This document shows, in pieces, positions 14,555 through 26,886 of a stretch of 64,000 nt of DNA (positions are counted from its first letter, which is position 1; every line of letters starts with the position of its first letter). This stretch comes from Ectothiorhodospira sp. BSL-9. GTDB taxonomy: Bacteria; Pseudomonadota; Gammaproteobacteria; Ectothiorhodospirales; Ectothiorhodospiraceae. The translations under genes and the position numbers were made by a program. The stretch is taken from assembly GCF_001632845.1 (NCBI RefSeq), contig NZ_CP011994.1:1870001-1934000 (forward strand). The letters run 5' to 3'. The notes beneath the pieces are model-generated. The model saw only the letters and a list, made by a program, of their open reading frames with translations, ran no database searches and was not told the origin of the DNA.

Positions 14555-15568
14555 TTGACAGATCAACCTGCCGACCCTCAATCAGCGGCCCGACCCTCCT
14601 CTGTGGAGTTGTCACTGGAGCCCGCTGACAACCTGCGCCTGGCCAATCTCTGTGGCCAGTTTGATGAACACCTTCGGCTGCTGGAAAAGCGCCTGGGGGT
14701 GGAAATCAATAATCGGGGCGCCCGCTTCAATATCATTGGTGATACCGAGCCTGCCCAGGCCGGTGCCGAGGTGATTCGCGATCTGTATCGCATCACCGCC
14801 GGCGAGGCCCTGACGCCCGAGCGGGTGCACCTGCACCTGCAGGAATCCCAGGTGGACCTGCTCATGGAGCGCCGGGACAGTGCCGCCGAGGAGGATGAGC
14901 CCGTCCTGCGCCTGCGCCGCGGCGTGATCAGGGGGCGCGGTGCCCATCAGATGCGTTATCTGCGCAACATCCGCACCCATGATCTGAATTTCGGTGTCGG
15001 CCCTGCCGGTACCGGCAAGACCTACCTGGCCGTGGCCGCCGCCTGCGAGGCCCTGGAGACGGACCGGGTGCGTCGCCTGGTGCTGGTGCGCCCGGCGGTG
15101 GAGGCGGGTGAACGCCTGGGCTTCCTGCCCGGGGATCTGGCCCAGAAGATCGACCCCTATCTGCGTCCCATGTACGACGCCCTGTACGAGATGCTGGGGT
15201 TCGAGAAGGTGGCCAAGCTCCAGGAGCGCAGCGTCATCGAGGTGGCCCCGCTGGCCTACATGCGCGGACGCACCCTGAATGATGCCTTCGTGATCCTGGA
15301 CGAAGCCCAGAACACCACGCCGGAACAGATGAAGATGTTCCTCACCCGCATCGGCTTTGGCTCCACCGCCGTGGTCAACGGGGACGTGACGCAGACGGAC
15401 CTTCCCCATCCCCGCCAGTCGGGCCTGCGCCATGGGGTGGAGATCCTCAAGGATGTCAAAGGGGTCAGCTTCACCTTCTTCACCGCCCGGGACGTGGTGC
15501 GCCATCCCCTGGTGCAGCGTATTGTCGAGGCCTATGACGCCGGGGATGCCGGCGGCAAGGGCGCCTGA
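14555..15568 (+). CDS. ybeZ: PhoH-like ATPase (YbeZ)
   Basis: PhoH-family P-loop ATPase, probably an RNA helicase partner of the endoribonuclease YbeY. The product is 337 aa with a KH-like N-terminal segment (about 25-90), Walker A GPAGTGKT (149-156), Walker B VILDEAQN and the conserved GDVTQTDLP sequence. The start is TTG at 14555; no upstream ATG fits and the first internal Met is too far in. It lies 51 nt after miaB and 2 nt before ybeY. Confidence 0.94.
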   Translation: MTDQPADPQSAARPSSVELSLEPADNLRLANLCGQFDEHLRLLEKRLGVEINNRGARFNIIGDTEPAQAGAEVIRDLYRITAGEALTPERVHLHLQESQVDLLMERRDSAAEEDEPVLRLRRGVIRGRGAHQMRYLRNIRTHDLNFGVGPAGTGKTYLAVAAACEALETDRVRRLVLVRPAVEAGERLGFLPGDLAQKIDPYLRPMYDALYEMLGFEKVAKLQERSVIEVAPLAYMRGRTLNDAFVILDEAQNTTPEQMKMFLTRIGFGSTAVVNGDVTQTDLPHPRQSGLRHGVEILKDVKGVSFTFFTARDVVRHPLVQRIVEAYDAGDAGGKGA

Positions 15569-15570
15569 CC

Positions 15571-16047
15571 ATGGATTCTCGGACCCAGGTCCAGTATGCG
15601 GTGCCCCGCCGGGGCATACCCGCCCCCGTGTCCCTGAGCCGTTGGGTGGACCTGGCACGTCAGGGCGCCCCGGGTTCCGTGGTCATCCGGGTTGTGGACG
15701 AGCACGAGAGCGCCCAGCTCAATGGCGCCTATCGTGGCAAGCAGGGCCCCACCAATGTGCTGTCCTTCCCCTTCGAGGCACCGGAGGGCATCCCCGTGGA
15801 TCATCTGGGCGATCTGGTGATCTGTGCCCCCGTGGTGGCCCGCGAGGCCCGGGAGCAGGGCAAGGCCCCCCGCACTCACTGGGCACACATGGTGATCCAC
15901 GGCGTCCTGCATCTGCGTGGCTACGACCATCTGGACGAGGCGGAGGCGCATGAGATGGAAACGATTGAAACATTGCTGATGGCAGAATGCGGCTATGAAG
16001 ACCCCTATACTCTCCCTTCCAACCCGCCTGAAACGACACCCACATGA
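15571..16047 (+). CDS. ybeY: Endoribonuclease YbeY (16S rRNA maturation)
   Basis: Metal-dependent single-strand endoribonuclease needed for 16S 3'-end maturation and ribosome quality control. It is 158 aa, with the zinc site H110-GVLH114-LRGYD-H120, the family signature. It is packed between phoH and corC; its TGA overlaps the corC ATG (ATGA), so translation is coupled. Confidence 0.96.
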   Translation: MDSRTQVQYAVPRRGIPAPVSLSRWVDLARQGAPGSVVIRVVDEHESAQLNGAYRGKQGPTNVLSFPFEAPEGIPVDHLGDLVICAPVVAREAREQGKAPRTHWAHMVIHGVLHLRGYDHLDEAEAHEMETIETLLMAECGYEDPYTLPSNPPETTPT

Positions 16048-16916
16048 ACACTGATCGATCTAGTCACCCCGGGACCCGCAGCTGGGTGGAGCGCTTCAGC
16101 CTCGCCCTGTCTTCGGAGCCCCGGGATCGTAGCCAGTTGGTGGAACTGCTGCGCAACGCCCACCAGCGTCAGATCATCGACCCGGATGCCCTGGGGATGC
16201 TTGAGGGCGTGATGCAGGTGGCCGACATGCAGGTGCGGGATATCATGATCCCGCGGGCACAGATGGATGTGGTGAACCGGGATGCCCGGCTTGATGAGAT
16301 CGTGCCCTTTTTGGCGGAGTCGGCCCATTCCCGCTTTCCCGTGATCGGTGATGACCGGGATGAGGTGGTGGGCATTCTGCTGGCCAAGGACATGCTGCGT
16401 TATTTCACCCCGGAGGGGGCGGATGGTTTCGATATGCAGGACATCCTGCGCCCCGCCGTGTTCGTCCCCGAGGCCAAGCGGCTGAATATCCTGCTCAAGG
16501 AATTTCGCAACAGCCGCAACCACATGGCCATCGTCGTGGACGAGTATGGTGGCGTGGCCGGATTGGTCACCATTGAGGATGTGCTGGAGCAGATCGTCGG
16601 CGAGATCGATGATGAGCACGATATCGACGATTTTCTTACCCATATCCTGCGTCATACCAATGGCCGCTTCACCGTCAAGGCGCTCACGCCCATCGAGGAG
16701 TTCAACGCCTATTTCAACACCCAGTACAGCGACGAGGCCTTCGACACCATCGGCGGTTTCATCGTCCATCGGTTCGGGCATGTACCCAAGCGGGGCGAGG
16801 AACTGATATTCGATCGCTTCCACGTGCGCGTGCTGCGCGCCGATAACCGCCGTGTTCATCTGCTGGAACTCAGCTACCGGGACATGCCCGCCGTTGAATC
16901 CGAAAACGCCTCCTGA
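16044..16916 (+). CDS. corC: CorC/YbeX-type CBS-domain protein (magnesium/cobalt efflux-associated)
   Basis: Cytosolic CBS-pair protein linked to Mg2+/Co2+ homeostasis and, in newer work, to ribosome metabolism. The 290-aa product has an N-terminal helical region with the DIMIPRAQMD motif that opens the first CBS domain (about 68-125), a second CBS domain (about 135-190) and a C-terminal CorC_HlyC transporter-associated domain (about 205-285). It lacks the membrane domain of longer relatives, as does E. coli YbeX. It overlaps ybeY by 4 nt. Confidence 0.94.
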   Translation: MNTDRSSHPGTRSWVERFSLALSSEPRDRSQLVELLRNAHQRQIIDPDALGMLEGVMQVADMQVRDIMIPRAQMDVVNRDARLDEIVPFLAESAHSRFPVIGDDRDEVVGILLAKDMLRYFTPEGADGFDMQDILRPAVFVPEAKRLNILLKEFRNSRNHMAIVVDEYGGVAGLVTIEDVLEQIVGEIDDEHDIDDFLTHILRHTNGRFTVKALTPIEEFNAYFNTQYSDEAFDTIGGFIVHRFGHVPKRGEELIFDRFHVRVLRADNRRVHLLELSYRDMPAVESENAS

Positions 16917-16952
16917 CCACGGTCCCGCTGACGTTAAAGACCCCTCCCTCCC

Positions 16953-18491
16953 ATGACTGCATCTGTTTCGGACCTCTCCCTGCCGCGGCGCATTGAGCAA
17001 CACCCGCGCCTGGCGGCCCTGGTCGCTGCCCTGGCCGGTGTGCTGCAGGTGCTCGCCTTCGCCCCCTTTGAAGTGCGTGCCCTGAGCATTCTGGCCCCCG
17101 CCATCCTCTTCATCCTCTGGGTGGGTGCCAGCCCCCGCCAGGCCGCCTGGCGCGGCTATGCCTTTGGGGTGGGCCTGTTCGGTGCGGGGGTTTACTGGGT
17201 GTATCACAGCCTGCACCTGTTCGGGGCGGCCATCGCGCCCCTGGCGGCCCTGATCACGGCGGGTTTCGTGCTGGCCCTGGCCCTGTTCCCGGCCCTCATG
17301 GGCTATCTGGTGGCACGTCTGCGGGTGCGGATGCCCGGGCCCTGGGCGCTGATCCTGCTGATGCCTGCCCTGTGGGTGCTGTTTGAATGGTGGCGGGGCT
17401 GGTTCCTCACCGGCTTCCCCTGGCTGCTGCTGGGTACGGCCCATCTGGATACCCAACTGGCCGGCTACGTGCCGGTGGTGGGTGTCTTTGGGGTGAGCGC
17501 GCTGGTGGCGGTGATGGCCGGCTGCCTGGCCTGGGGCCTGATTCGCGGGCAACGGGCAGCGCTATGGGCCGGCGGTGTCATCCTGGCCCTGTGGCTGGGC
17601 GGTGCACTGCTCTCCCAGGTGGAGTGGACGCGTCCCACCGGCGAGCCCCTGACCGCCAGTCTGCTCCAGGGTAACGTCGCCCAGGAGGAGAAATTACTGC
17701 CGGAGCATCTGCCCCAATCCATGGCCCTGTATGCCCAACTCACGGAAGAGGCCTTCGGCAGTGATTTGATCGTCTGGCCCGAGACCGCCGTGCCCACCTT
17801 CCACCGCCGCCTGGAGCCGGAATTTCTCGGCCCCCTGGCCCGGGAGGCGCGGGCCCAGGGCAGCACGATGATCACCGGCATCTTCACCTACGAGCCGGAC
17901 ACCGGGAACATGTACAACAGCATTGCCCGGCTGGATGGGGCAGGGGAGGCCGAGTTCTACCACAAGCGCAAACTGGTGCCCTTTGGTGAGTATCTGCCGC
18001 TTCGGGGCCTGCTCATGTGGCTGGATGACTTCATCGAACTTCCCATGGCGGACCTCTCCCGTGGACACGGCGGCTGGACCCTGGAGGCGGCAGGGATCAT
18101 CCTGGGGCCCTCCATCTGCTACGAGGATGCCTTTGGCTCCCAGATCATCCGCGCATTGCCCCGGGCCCAGTTGCTGGTGAATGTGACCAACGATGCCTGG
18201 TTTGGCGATTCCATCGCCCCGCATCAGCATCTGGAGATCGCCCGGGCCCGCAGTCTGGAAACAGGGCGCGAGATGCTGCGGGCCACCAACACGGGCATTT
18301 CTGCGGTCATCGACCATCGGGGCCGGATACGGGATCAGTCACCCCAGTTCGAGACCCACGTGCTCACCGCGCACACACAACCCCGGGATGGGGCCACGCC
18401 CTACGTGATCTGGGGCAACTGGCCGGTCATCCTCTGGGCCCTGGCCATGGTGGTCGTGCTGCCCCTGATGGCCCGCCGTCGCTCCGCCTGA
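16953..18491 (+). CDS. lnt: Apolipoprotein N-acyltransferase
   Basis: Inner-membrane enzyme that adds the third acyl chain to lipoproteins. The 512-aa protein has about six N-terminal membrane segments (roughly 20-225), a periplasmic nitrilase domain with the catalytic triad in WPE277TAVP, KRKLVPFGEY (the Lys at about 340) and SIC389YED, and a C-terminal anchor (about 486-506). It is last of the miaB-lnt group and is followed by a REP-like hairpin. Confidence 0.96.
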   Translation: MTASVSDLSLPRRIEQHPRLAALVAALAGVLQVLAFAPFEVRALSILAPAILFILWVGASPRQAAWRGYAFGVGLFGAGVYWVYHSLHLFGAAIAPLAALITAGFVLALALFPALMGYLVARLRVRMPGPWALILLMPALWVLFEWWRGWFLTGFPWLLLGTAHLDTQLAGYVPVVGVFGVSALVAVMAGCLAWGLIRGQRAALWAGGVILALWLGGALLSQVEWTRPTGEPLTASLLQGNVAQEEKLLPEHLPQSMALYAQLTEEAFGSDLIVWPETAVPTFHRRLEPEFLGPLAREARAQGSTMITGIFTYEPDTGNMYNSIARLDGAGEAEFYHKRKLVPFGEYLPLRGLLMWLDDFIELPMADLSRGHGGWTLEAAGIILGPSICYEDAFGSQIIRALPRAQLLVNVTNDAWFGDSIAPHQHLEIARARSLETGREMLRATNTGISAVIDHRGRIRDQSPQFETHVLTAHTQPRDGATPYVIWGNWPVILWALAMVVVLPLMARRRSA

Positions 18492-18503
18492 GCGACGGCC
18501 CTC

Positions 18504-18556
18504 GCTGGCCCTCGCCCCTCACCCCAACCCCTCTCCCCCGGGGGAGAGGGGCTTGT
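18504..18556. repeat. REP-like palindromic repeat, copy A
   Basis: A 53-nt element between the convergent genes lnt and ybeL. Its core is the perfect palindrome CCCCTCTCCC-CCGGGGGAGAGGGG. It is identical over all 53 nt to the reverse complement of 28389-28441. The location between two gene ends fits the usual placement of REP elements; it may also stop transcription from both sides. Confidence 0.9.
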
Positions 18557-18605
18557 AACGTATCTTTCATCATCTGGGGTGACTCACCACCGTGATGCAT
18601 GAGCG

Positions 18606-19139
18606 TTAGCCCCGCATGCGGTGAAATTCGGTGGCCCGGCATTGGGGGCAGGGCGGGATGCGACCGCTTTCGGTGAAGTGCAGCTCCTTGCCGCACTTGT
18701 CGCAGCGGAGCACACCCGGGCCAGCCACTTCACCGGTATGCCAGACGCCCACCACCCGGGCCTGGGCCTCCAGTTCCGCCAGTTCCACCCGGGTGCGATC
18801 GGCAATGGAGCCCAGCAGGTCCAGCAGCCGGGCCTCGATCAGCTGCAGGTCCATGCGGAACCAGGCCTGGTAGTCGCGGCTGGACTCGGTCAGGTAGTCG
18901 CCCATGTCGTGCAGGTCGCGGCGGATGTAGTCGGCCACCTCGTGCGCCTCTTCCCGAGTGATCTCCCCCAGGTCCACCGCCCGCTTGCGGGCATGCTGAA
19001 TGGCCTGCTCCAGACTGGGCGCGGCCCGCTCCTCGGCCGTTTCCACGGCATGCTTCACCCGCTCCAGCATGGTGTCGTAGGCATGGGCCAGAGTGTCCTT
19101 CACCGGATGTTCTGATTTTTGCTGCTCTTGTTCGGCCAT
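18606..19139 (-). CDS. ybeL: YbeL-like zinc-ribbon protein (DUF1451)
   Basis: Protein of 177 aa with a long helical, charged N-terminal part and a C-terminal zinc ribbon (CDKC...CPQC), the DUF1451 layout. Function is unknown in the family. It has a strong AGGAGG ribosome site 9 nt before the ATG. It is divergent from leuS and convergent with lnt; ybeL also lies next to this gene block in E. coli, which supports the name. Confidence 0.9.
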   Translation of the reverse strand: MAEQEQQKSEHPVKDTLAHAYDTMLERVKHAVETAEERAAPSLEQAIQHARKRAVDLGEITREEAHEVADYIRRDLHDMGDYLTESSRDYQAWFRMDLQLIEARLLDLLGSIADRTRVELAELEAQARVVGVWHTGEVAGPGVLRCDKCGKELHFTESGRIPPCPQCRATEFHRMRG

Positions 19140-19168
19140 GGTCGTGCCCTCCTGGTGGAAATCGCTGA

Positions 19169-22377
<3,209 letters not shown>

Positions 22378-22388
22378 GCCTGCGGCCC

Positions 22389-23429
22389 GTGCAGCTTCGT
22401 CCCGAGCAACTGGAGTCTCACCTGGAAAAGGCCCTGGCGCCCATCTATCTGCTCTCCGGTGACGAGCCATTGCAGTTGATGGAGGCGGCCGATGCCGTGC
22501 GCGCCGCCGCCCGGGCCCAGGGCGTGGAGGATCGTGAGGTCTTCAACGTGGACAAGGGGTTTGACTGGGAACAACTCTCCGCCGCCGCCGAGAGTCTGTC
22601 CCTGTTCGCCCGCCGTCGCCTGCTTGAGTTGCGCATGCCCTCGGGCAAACCCGGCGTCCCGGGCAGCAAGGTGCTGCAGGCCTACGCCCGGCGACCGGCA
22701 GAGGACACGGTACTGCTGATCGAGGCCGGGCGACTGGACGCCAGTGACCGCAAGACCGCCTGGTGCAAGGCCCTGGAATCGGCGGGTGTGCTGGTGCAGG
22801 TGTGGCCGCTGGATCTGGCCGGCACCCAGGGCTGGATGCAGCGGCGGATGCGCCGGCAGGGTCTGCAGCCCACCGCCGACGCGCTGCGTCTGCTGGCGGA
22901 ACGGGTGGAGGGCAACCTGCTGGCCGCCGCCCAGGAGATCGACAAGCTGGTATTGCTGAGCGGCCCGGGGCCGGTGGATGCGGATGCGGTATTGAGCGCC
23001 GTGGCCGACAGTGCCCGCTTCGGCGTTTTCGACCTGGTGGATGCGGCCCTGGCAGGCGAAACCGCCCGGGCCGTGCGCGTGCTCCAGGGCCTGAGGGATG
23101 AAGGCATCGAGGCGGTGCTGGTGCTCTGGGCCCTGGCCCGGGAAATTCGCAGCCTGCATCGCATGGCCGAGCAGGTGGAGGCCGGCAAACCGGTCCAGCA
23201 GATCCTGACCGGCGTGCGCCCCCAGCGTCGTCAGCCCATCGTGCGTCAGGCGTTGCGGCGTCATGGTGACGTGGGGCTTGGGCGCCTGCTGGCCAGCTGC
23301 GCCCGGGTGGACCGGGCCATCAAGGGCCGTCATCCGGGCAACCCCTGGGATGAGTTGTTAGACTTGACCCTGAATCTGGCGGGGACCCGCGTGGTCCCGG
23401 ACCATTCCCCACTGACAGGAACACCGTAG
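22389..23429 (+). CDS. holA: DNA polymerase III subunit delta
   Basis: Clamp-loader subunit that opens the sliding clamp. The 346-aa product has the N-terminal [17 protein letters not shown] pattern (18-34) of delta, a degenerate AAA+ fold and a C-terminal helical domain. The start codon is GTG at 22389. Its TAG shares one base with the GTG of proA, which suggests a tight operon. Confidence 0.95.
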   Translation: MQLRPEQLESHLEKALAPIYLLSGDEPLQLMEAADAVRAAARAQGVEDREVFNVDKGFDWEQLSAAAESLSLFARRRLLELRMPSGKPGVPGSKVLQAYARRPAEDTVLLIEAGRLDASDRKTAWCKALESAGVLVQVWPLDLAGTQGWMQRRMRRQGLQPTADALRLLAERVEGNLLAAAQEIDKLVLLSGPGPVDADAVLSAVADSARFGVFDLVDAALAGETARAVRVLQGLRDEGIEAVLVLWALAREIRSLHRMAEQVEAGKPVQQILTGVRPQRRQPIVRQALRRHGDVGLGRLLASCARVDRAIKGRHPGNPWDELLDLTLNLAGTRVVPDHSPLTGTP

Positions 23430-24703
23430 TGTCCGATACAGCAAACGATGACATCCACAAGATGATGCAGGAGATGGGTCATCAGGCCCGTGCTGCCTCC
23501 CGGGAACTGGCGCGGGCCGAGTCAGGTGCCAAGAACGCCGCGCTCACGGCCATGGCGGAGTTGATCGAGCAGCGTGCCGATCAACTCATGACCGAGAACC
23601 GCAAGGATCTGGAGGCTGGCGAGCGCAATGGCCTGGATGCCGCCATGCTGGACCGCCTGGCCTTCACCCCGGAGCGCCTGGGTGTCATGGCCGAAGGCCT
23701 GCGCCAGATCGCCGCACTGCCGGATCCGGTGGGGGCCATCAGCGACCTGAACTATCGCCCCAGCGGGATTCAGGTGGGGCGCATGCGGGTGCCCCTGGGG
23801 GTGATCGGCATCATCTTCGAGTCCCGGCCCAACGTCACCGTGGACGCCGCCGGCCTGTGTCTCAAATCCGGTAACGCGGCCATCCTGCGGGGCGGCTCCG
23901 AGGCCATTCATTCCAACCAGGCCCTGGCTGGCTGCATCCGTGATGGCCTGGCCGCCGCTGGCCTGCCGGCGAACGCGGTGCAGGTGATTGCCACCACCGA
24001 CCGGGCGGCCGTGGGGGCCCTGCTGCGCCTGAAGGATCACGTGGATGTGATCGTGCCCCGGGGCGGCAAGGGCCTGATCGCCCGGGTGAGCGAGGAATCC
24101 CTGATCCCGGTGATCAAGCACCTGGACGGCATCTGTCATGTATACATCGATGACCACGCCCAGCTGGACAAGGCCACGCGGGTCACCGTGAACGCCAAGA
24201 CCCAGCGCTACGGTACCTGCAACACCCTGGAAACCCTGCTGGTGGCCGAGGGCATTGCCCCCCGCGCCCTCAAGGCCCTCAGGCCCCTGTTCGATGAAAA
24301 GGGCGTGGAACTGCGCGGATGCCCACGTACCCGCGCCTTCCTGCCGGATATCGCCCAGGCCACGGATGCGGACTGGGATACCGAATACCTGGCCCCGGTG
24401 CTGTCCATCCGGGTGGTGGCGGGCCTGGATGAGGCCATCGAACACATCAACACCCATGGCTCCCAGCACACCGACAGCATCATCACCGAGGACTACACCC
24501 GGGCCCGACGCTTCCTGCGCGAGGTGGACTCCAGTTCCGTGATGGTCAATACCTCCACCCGCTTCGCCGACGGTTTTGAATACGGCCTGGGCGCGGAGAT
24601 CGGCATCAGTACCGACAAATTGCATGCCCGCGGGCCGGTGGGTCTGGAGGGGCTCACCACCCTCAAGTTCATCGTCCTGGGGGATGGCCATGTACGCGGC
24701 TGA
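23429..24703 (+). CDS. proA: Glutamate-5-semialdehyde dehydrogenase (gamma-glutamyl phosphate reductase)
   Basis: Second step of proline synthesis: NADPH-dependent reduction of gamma-glutamyl phosphate. The 424-aa protein has the ALDH-like fold with catalytic Cys in YGTC264NTLETLL, plus the conserved [16 protein letters not shown] (122-137) and VPRGGKGLI (209-217) segments. The start is GTG at 23429. proB is not in the window. Confidence 0.97.
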   Translation: MSDTANDDIHKMMQEMGHQARAASRELARAESGAKNAALTAMAELIEQRADQLMTENRKDLEAGERNGLDAAMLDRLAFTPERLGVMAEGLRQIAALPDPVGAISDLNYRPSGIQVGRMRVPLGVIGIIFESRPNVTVDAAGLCLKSGNAAILRGGSEAIHSNQALAGCIRDGLAAAGLPANAVQVIATTDRAAVGALLRLKDHVDVIVPRGGKGLIARVSEESLIPVIKHLDGICHVYIDDHAQLDKATRVTVNAKTQRYGTCNTLETLLVAEGIAPRALKALRPLFDEKGVELRGCPRTRAFLPDIAQATDADWDTEYLAPVLSIRVVAGLDEAIEHINTHGSQHTDSIITEDYTRARRFLREVDSSSVMVNTSTRFADGFEYGLGAEIGISTDKLHARGPVGLEGLTTLKFIVLGDGHVRG

Positions 24704-24733
24704 TCAGGGTGGGGTGAGGCGCCCGTTGAACTC

Positions 24734-25372
24734 ATGATCGGCATCCTGGGCGGCACCTTCGACCCCATCCACTTCGGCCACCTGCGTCCGGCCCTGGAAG
24801 TGCAGGAACACCTGGGCATGGATGAGGTGCGCTTCATCCCCTGTGGTCTGCCGCCGCACCGGCGCCAGCCGGCGGTATCGGTGGCGCATCGCGCGGCCAT
24901 GGTGGAGCTTGCCGTGCAGGGGCAGCCAGGGTTTGTCATGGACCCCAGGGAGTTGCAGCGCGAAGGCCCCTCCTACAGCGTGGACACCCTGGAGAGCCTG
25001 CGGGCGGAGCTGGGTCAGGAGGTGCCCTTGTGCCTGATGCTGGGCATGGACGCCTTTGCCGGGTTGTCGTCCTGGCACCGCTGGCGGGAGATCACCCGAC
25101 TCGCCCATGTGGTGGTTTCCCACCGCCCTGGAAGCCCCGCGTCCCATGACCTGGGTGACTGGATGGAAGATCATTGCACCCAGGATCCCCGGGACCTGCG
25201 CCGAACACCGGCAGGAAGGGTGTTCTTTCTGCCGGTCACCCAGCTGGATATTTCCGCCACCGCCATTCGTCGCCTGATTGCCCGGGGGTTCAGCCCCCTG
25301 TACCTGACCCCCAGGGTGGTGGTGGATTACATCGCCGACCATGGCCTTTACGGCCCCGCGGCCACCCGTTAA
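24734..25372 (+). CDS. nadD: Nicotinate-nucleotide adenylyltransferase
   Basis: Joins ATP and nicotinate mononucleotide in NAD synthesis. It is 212 aa with the nucleotidyltransferase signature [12 protein letters not shown] (6-17) and the C-terminal ISATAIRR motif. It follows proA by 30 nt and precedes rsfS, the standard order. Confidence 0.97.
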   Translation: MIGILGGTFDPIHFGHLRPALEVQEHLGMDEVRFIPCGLPPHRRQPAVSVAHRAAMVELAVQGQPGFVMDPRELQREGPSYSVDTLESLRAELGQEVPLCLMLGMDAFAGLSSWHRWREITRLAHVVVSHRPGSPASHDLGDWMEDHCTQDPRDLRRTPAGRVFFLPVTQLDISATAIRRLIARGFSPLYLTPRVVVDYIADHGLYGPAATR

Positions 25373-25386
25373 ACAAGAGACTCAAG

Positions 25387-25773
25387 ATGCAGACAGAAAC
25401 ACTCACGCAGATCGTTACCGATGCCCTGGAAGACATGAAGGCCCAGGACCTCAAGGTGATCGACGTGCGCGGCAAGACCTCCATCACCGATATCATGGTC
25501 ATTGCCACCGGCACTTCCAACCGCCACGTGAAGTCCCTGGCCGAGAATGTCCTGCTCAAGACCAAGGAGGCCGGTGTCATGCCCCTGGGCTCGGAGGGCG
25601 AACAGGATGCGGAGTGGGTGCTGGTGGACCTGAACGATGTGGTGGTGCACGTGATGCTTCCCCAGGTGCGCGATTTCTACAATCTGGAAAAACTCTGGCT
25701 CACCGACGAGCAGGCCCAGCCCGAGCCCGACGAGGACTCCCCCGAGGCCGCCGTGCGTCGCCTGCGCCGTTAG
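25387..25773 (+). CDS. rsfS: Ribosomal silencing factor RsfS
   Basis: Binds uL14 on the large subunit and prevents subunit joining during starvation. The 128-aa protein has the Iojap domain with the [19 protein letters not shown] segment (30-48) and the conserved [13 protein letters not shown] strand. The ATG at 25387 was chosen over longer frames because the family begins at this point. A Glu/Asp-rich tail ends the protein. Confidence 0.96.
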   Translation: MQTETLTQIVTDALEDMKAQDLKVIDVRGKTSITDIMVIATGTSNRHVKSLAENVLLKTKEAGVMPLGSEGEQDAEWVLVDLNDVVVHVMLPQVRDFYNLEKLWLTDEQAQPEPDEDSPEAAVRRLRR

Positions 25774-25776
25774 GCC

Positions 25777-26247
25777 GTGCGTATCCATCTGCTGGCCATC
25801 GGCAACCGCATGCCCGGGTGGGTGAACGAGGCCTACCGGACCTATGCCCAGCGCCTGCCCGCCGAATGCCGTCTGGAACTGCGCGAGATCGCCGCGCCGC
25901 GCCGGGGGCGCAACATGCCGGTGGAGCGTCTGCGTGAACAGGAGGGCGAGGCCCTGCTGGCCGCCGTGCCCCGGGATGCCTGGGTGGTGGCCCTGGATGA
26001 ACACGGCCGTGGCCTGGATACGGCTACCCTGTCGGGCAAGCTGGACGACTGGATGCAGTCGGGTCGGGATGTGTGCCTGCTGGTGGGTGGCCCCGATGGT
26101 CTTGCGCCAGCCTGCCGGGCGCGGGCCGATCTCACCTGGTCCCTGTCGCCATTGACCTTTCCGCACCCCTTGGTCAGGGTGATCCTGGCCGAACAGCTGT
26201 ACCGGGCCTGGTCTCTGCTGCGCGGGCACCCCTATCACCGCGAATAG
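25777..26247 (+). CDS. rlmH: 23S rRNA pseudouridine-1915 N3-methyltransferase RlmH
   Basis: SPOUT-family methylase acting on the assembled ribosome. It is 156 aa, with the trefoil-knot motifs LLVGGPDGL and SLSPLTFPHPLVRVILAEQLYRA-type C-terminus. Start is GTG at 25777, 3 nt after the rsfS stop. It pairs functionally with rsfS in late ribosome control. Confidence 0.96.
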   Translation: MRIHLLAIGNRMPGWVNEAYRTYAQRLPAECRLELREIAAPRRGRNMPVERLREQEGEALLAAVPRDAWVVALDEHGRGLDTATLSGKLDDWMQSGRDVCLLVGGPDGLAPACRARADLTWSLSPLTFPHPLVRVILAEQLYRAWSLLRGHPYHRE

Positions 26248-26260
26248 AGCTTCATCCGTC

Positions 26261-26809
26261 ATGCTGATCCTTGCCTCCGCCTCGCCCCGTCGCCGTGAAC
26301 TGCTGGATCAGATCGGGGTCTGCCATGAGGTGCGCCCCGTGGATGTGGACGAAACCCCTCACCCGGGGGAGGCGCCCGATGAATTCGCCCGGCGCATGGC
26401 CCGGGCCAAGGCCCTGGCCGGTGCCCGCCACGCCGCCGGCCAACCAGTGCTGGGGGCCGACACGGTGGTCAGTATTGATGGTGACATCCTGGGCAAGCCC
26501 AGGGATCGGGAGCATGCCCTGGCCATGCTGGGCCGACTTTCCGGGCGGGATCACACGGTTTACTCCGCCGTGGCTCTGGTTCAGGGGGAACGGATTCGGG
26601 AGGCCCTCAGTGCCACCCGCGTGCGCTTCAAGGCCCTGTCGTTGCCTGAGCGGGAGGACTACTGGGCCAGTGGCGAGCCGGTGGACAAGGCGGGTGCCTA
26701 CGGCATCCAGGGCCGGGCCGCCCTGTTCGTGGAACATATCCAGGGCAGCTACAGCGGCGTGGTGGGCCTGCCGCTGTTCGAGACCGGGGCCTTGCTGGCC
26801 GGGGACTGA
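26261..26809 (+). CDS. maf: Maf-like nucleotide pyrophosphatase (YhdE type)
   Basis: House-cleaning pyrophosphatase, likely acting on dTTP, UTP and modified nucleotides. The 182-aa product has the SASPRRRELL signature (6-15), the GADTVV motif and the C-terminal GSYSGVVGLPL. The position just before rng matches the E. coli yhdE-rng order. Confidence 0.94.
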   Translation: MLILASASPRRRELLDQIGVCHEVRPVDVDETPHPGEAPDEFARRMARAKALAGARHAAGQPVLGADTVVSIDGDILGKPRDREHALAMLGRLSGRDHTVYSAVALVQGERIREALSATRVRFKALSLPEREDYWASGEPVDKAGAYGIQGRAALFVEHIQGSYSGVVGLPLFETGALLAGD

Positions 26810-26886
26810 AACCCTTGGCATCCTGTATCGTGTAGCGGGCTTCGCCTCCCCGGGCGCCCAGACACCTAGAAACAAGGCACCGAAGA

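Noticed and set aside
12899-14581. A 560-codon minus-strand frame over miaB
   Set aside because: It is antisense to a complete MiaB with all six cluster cysteines and has no recognisable domain of its own.
18427-18696. Minus-strand 89-codon frame across the REP element
   Set aside because: Its PLPRGRGVGVRG core is the translated repeat and it overlaps lnt and ybeL.
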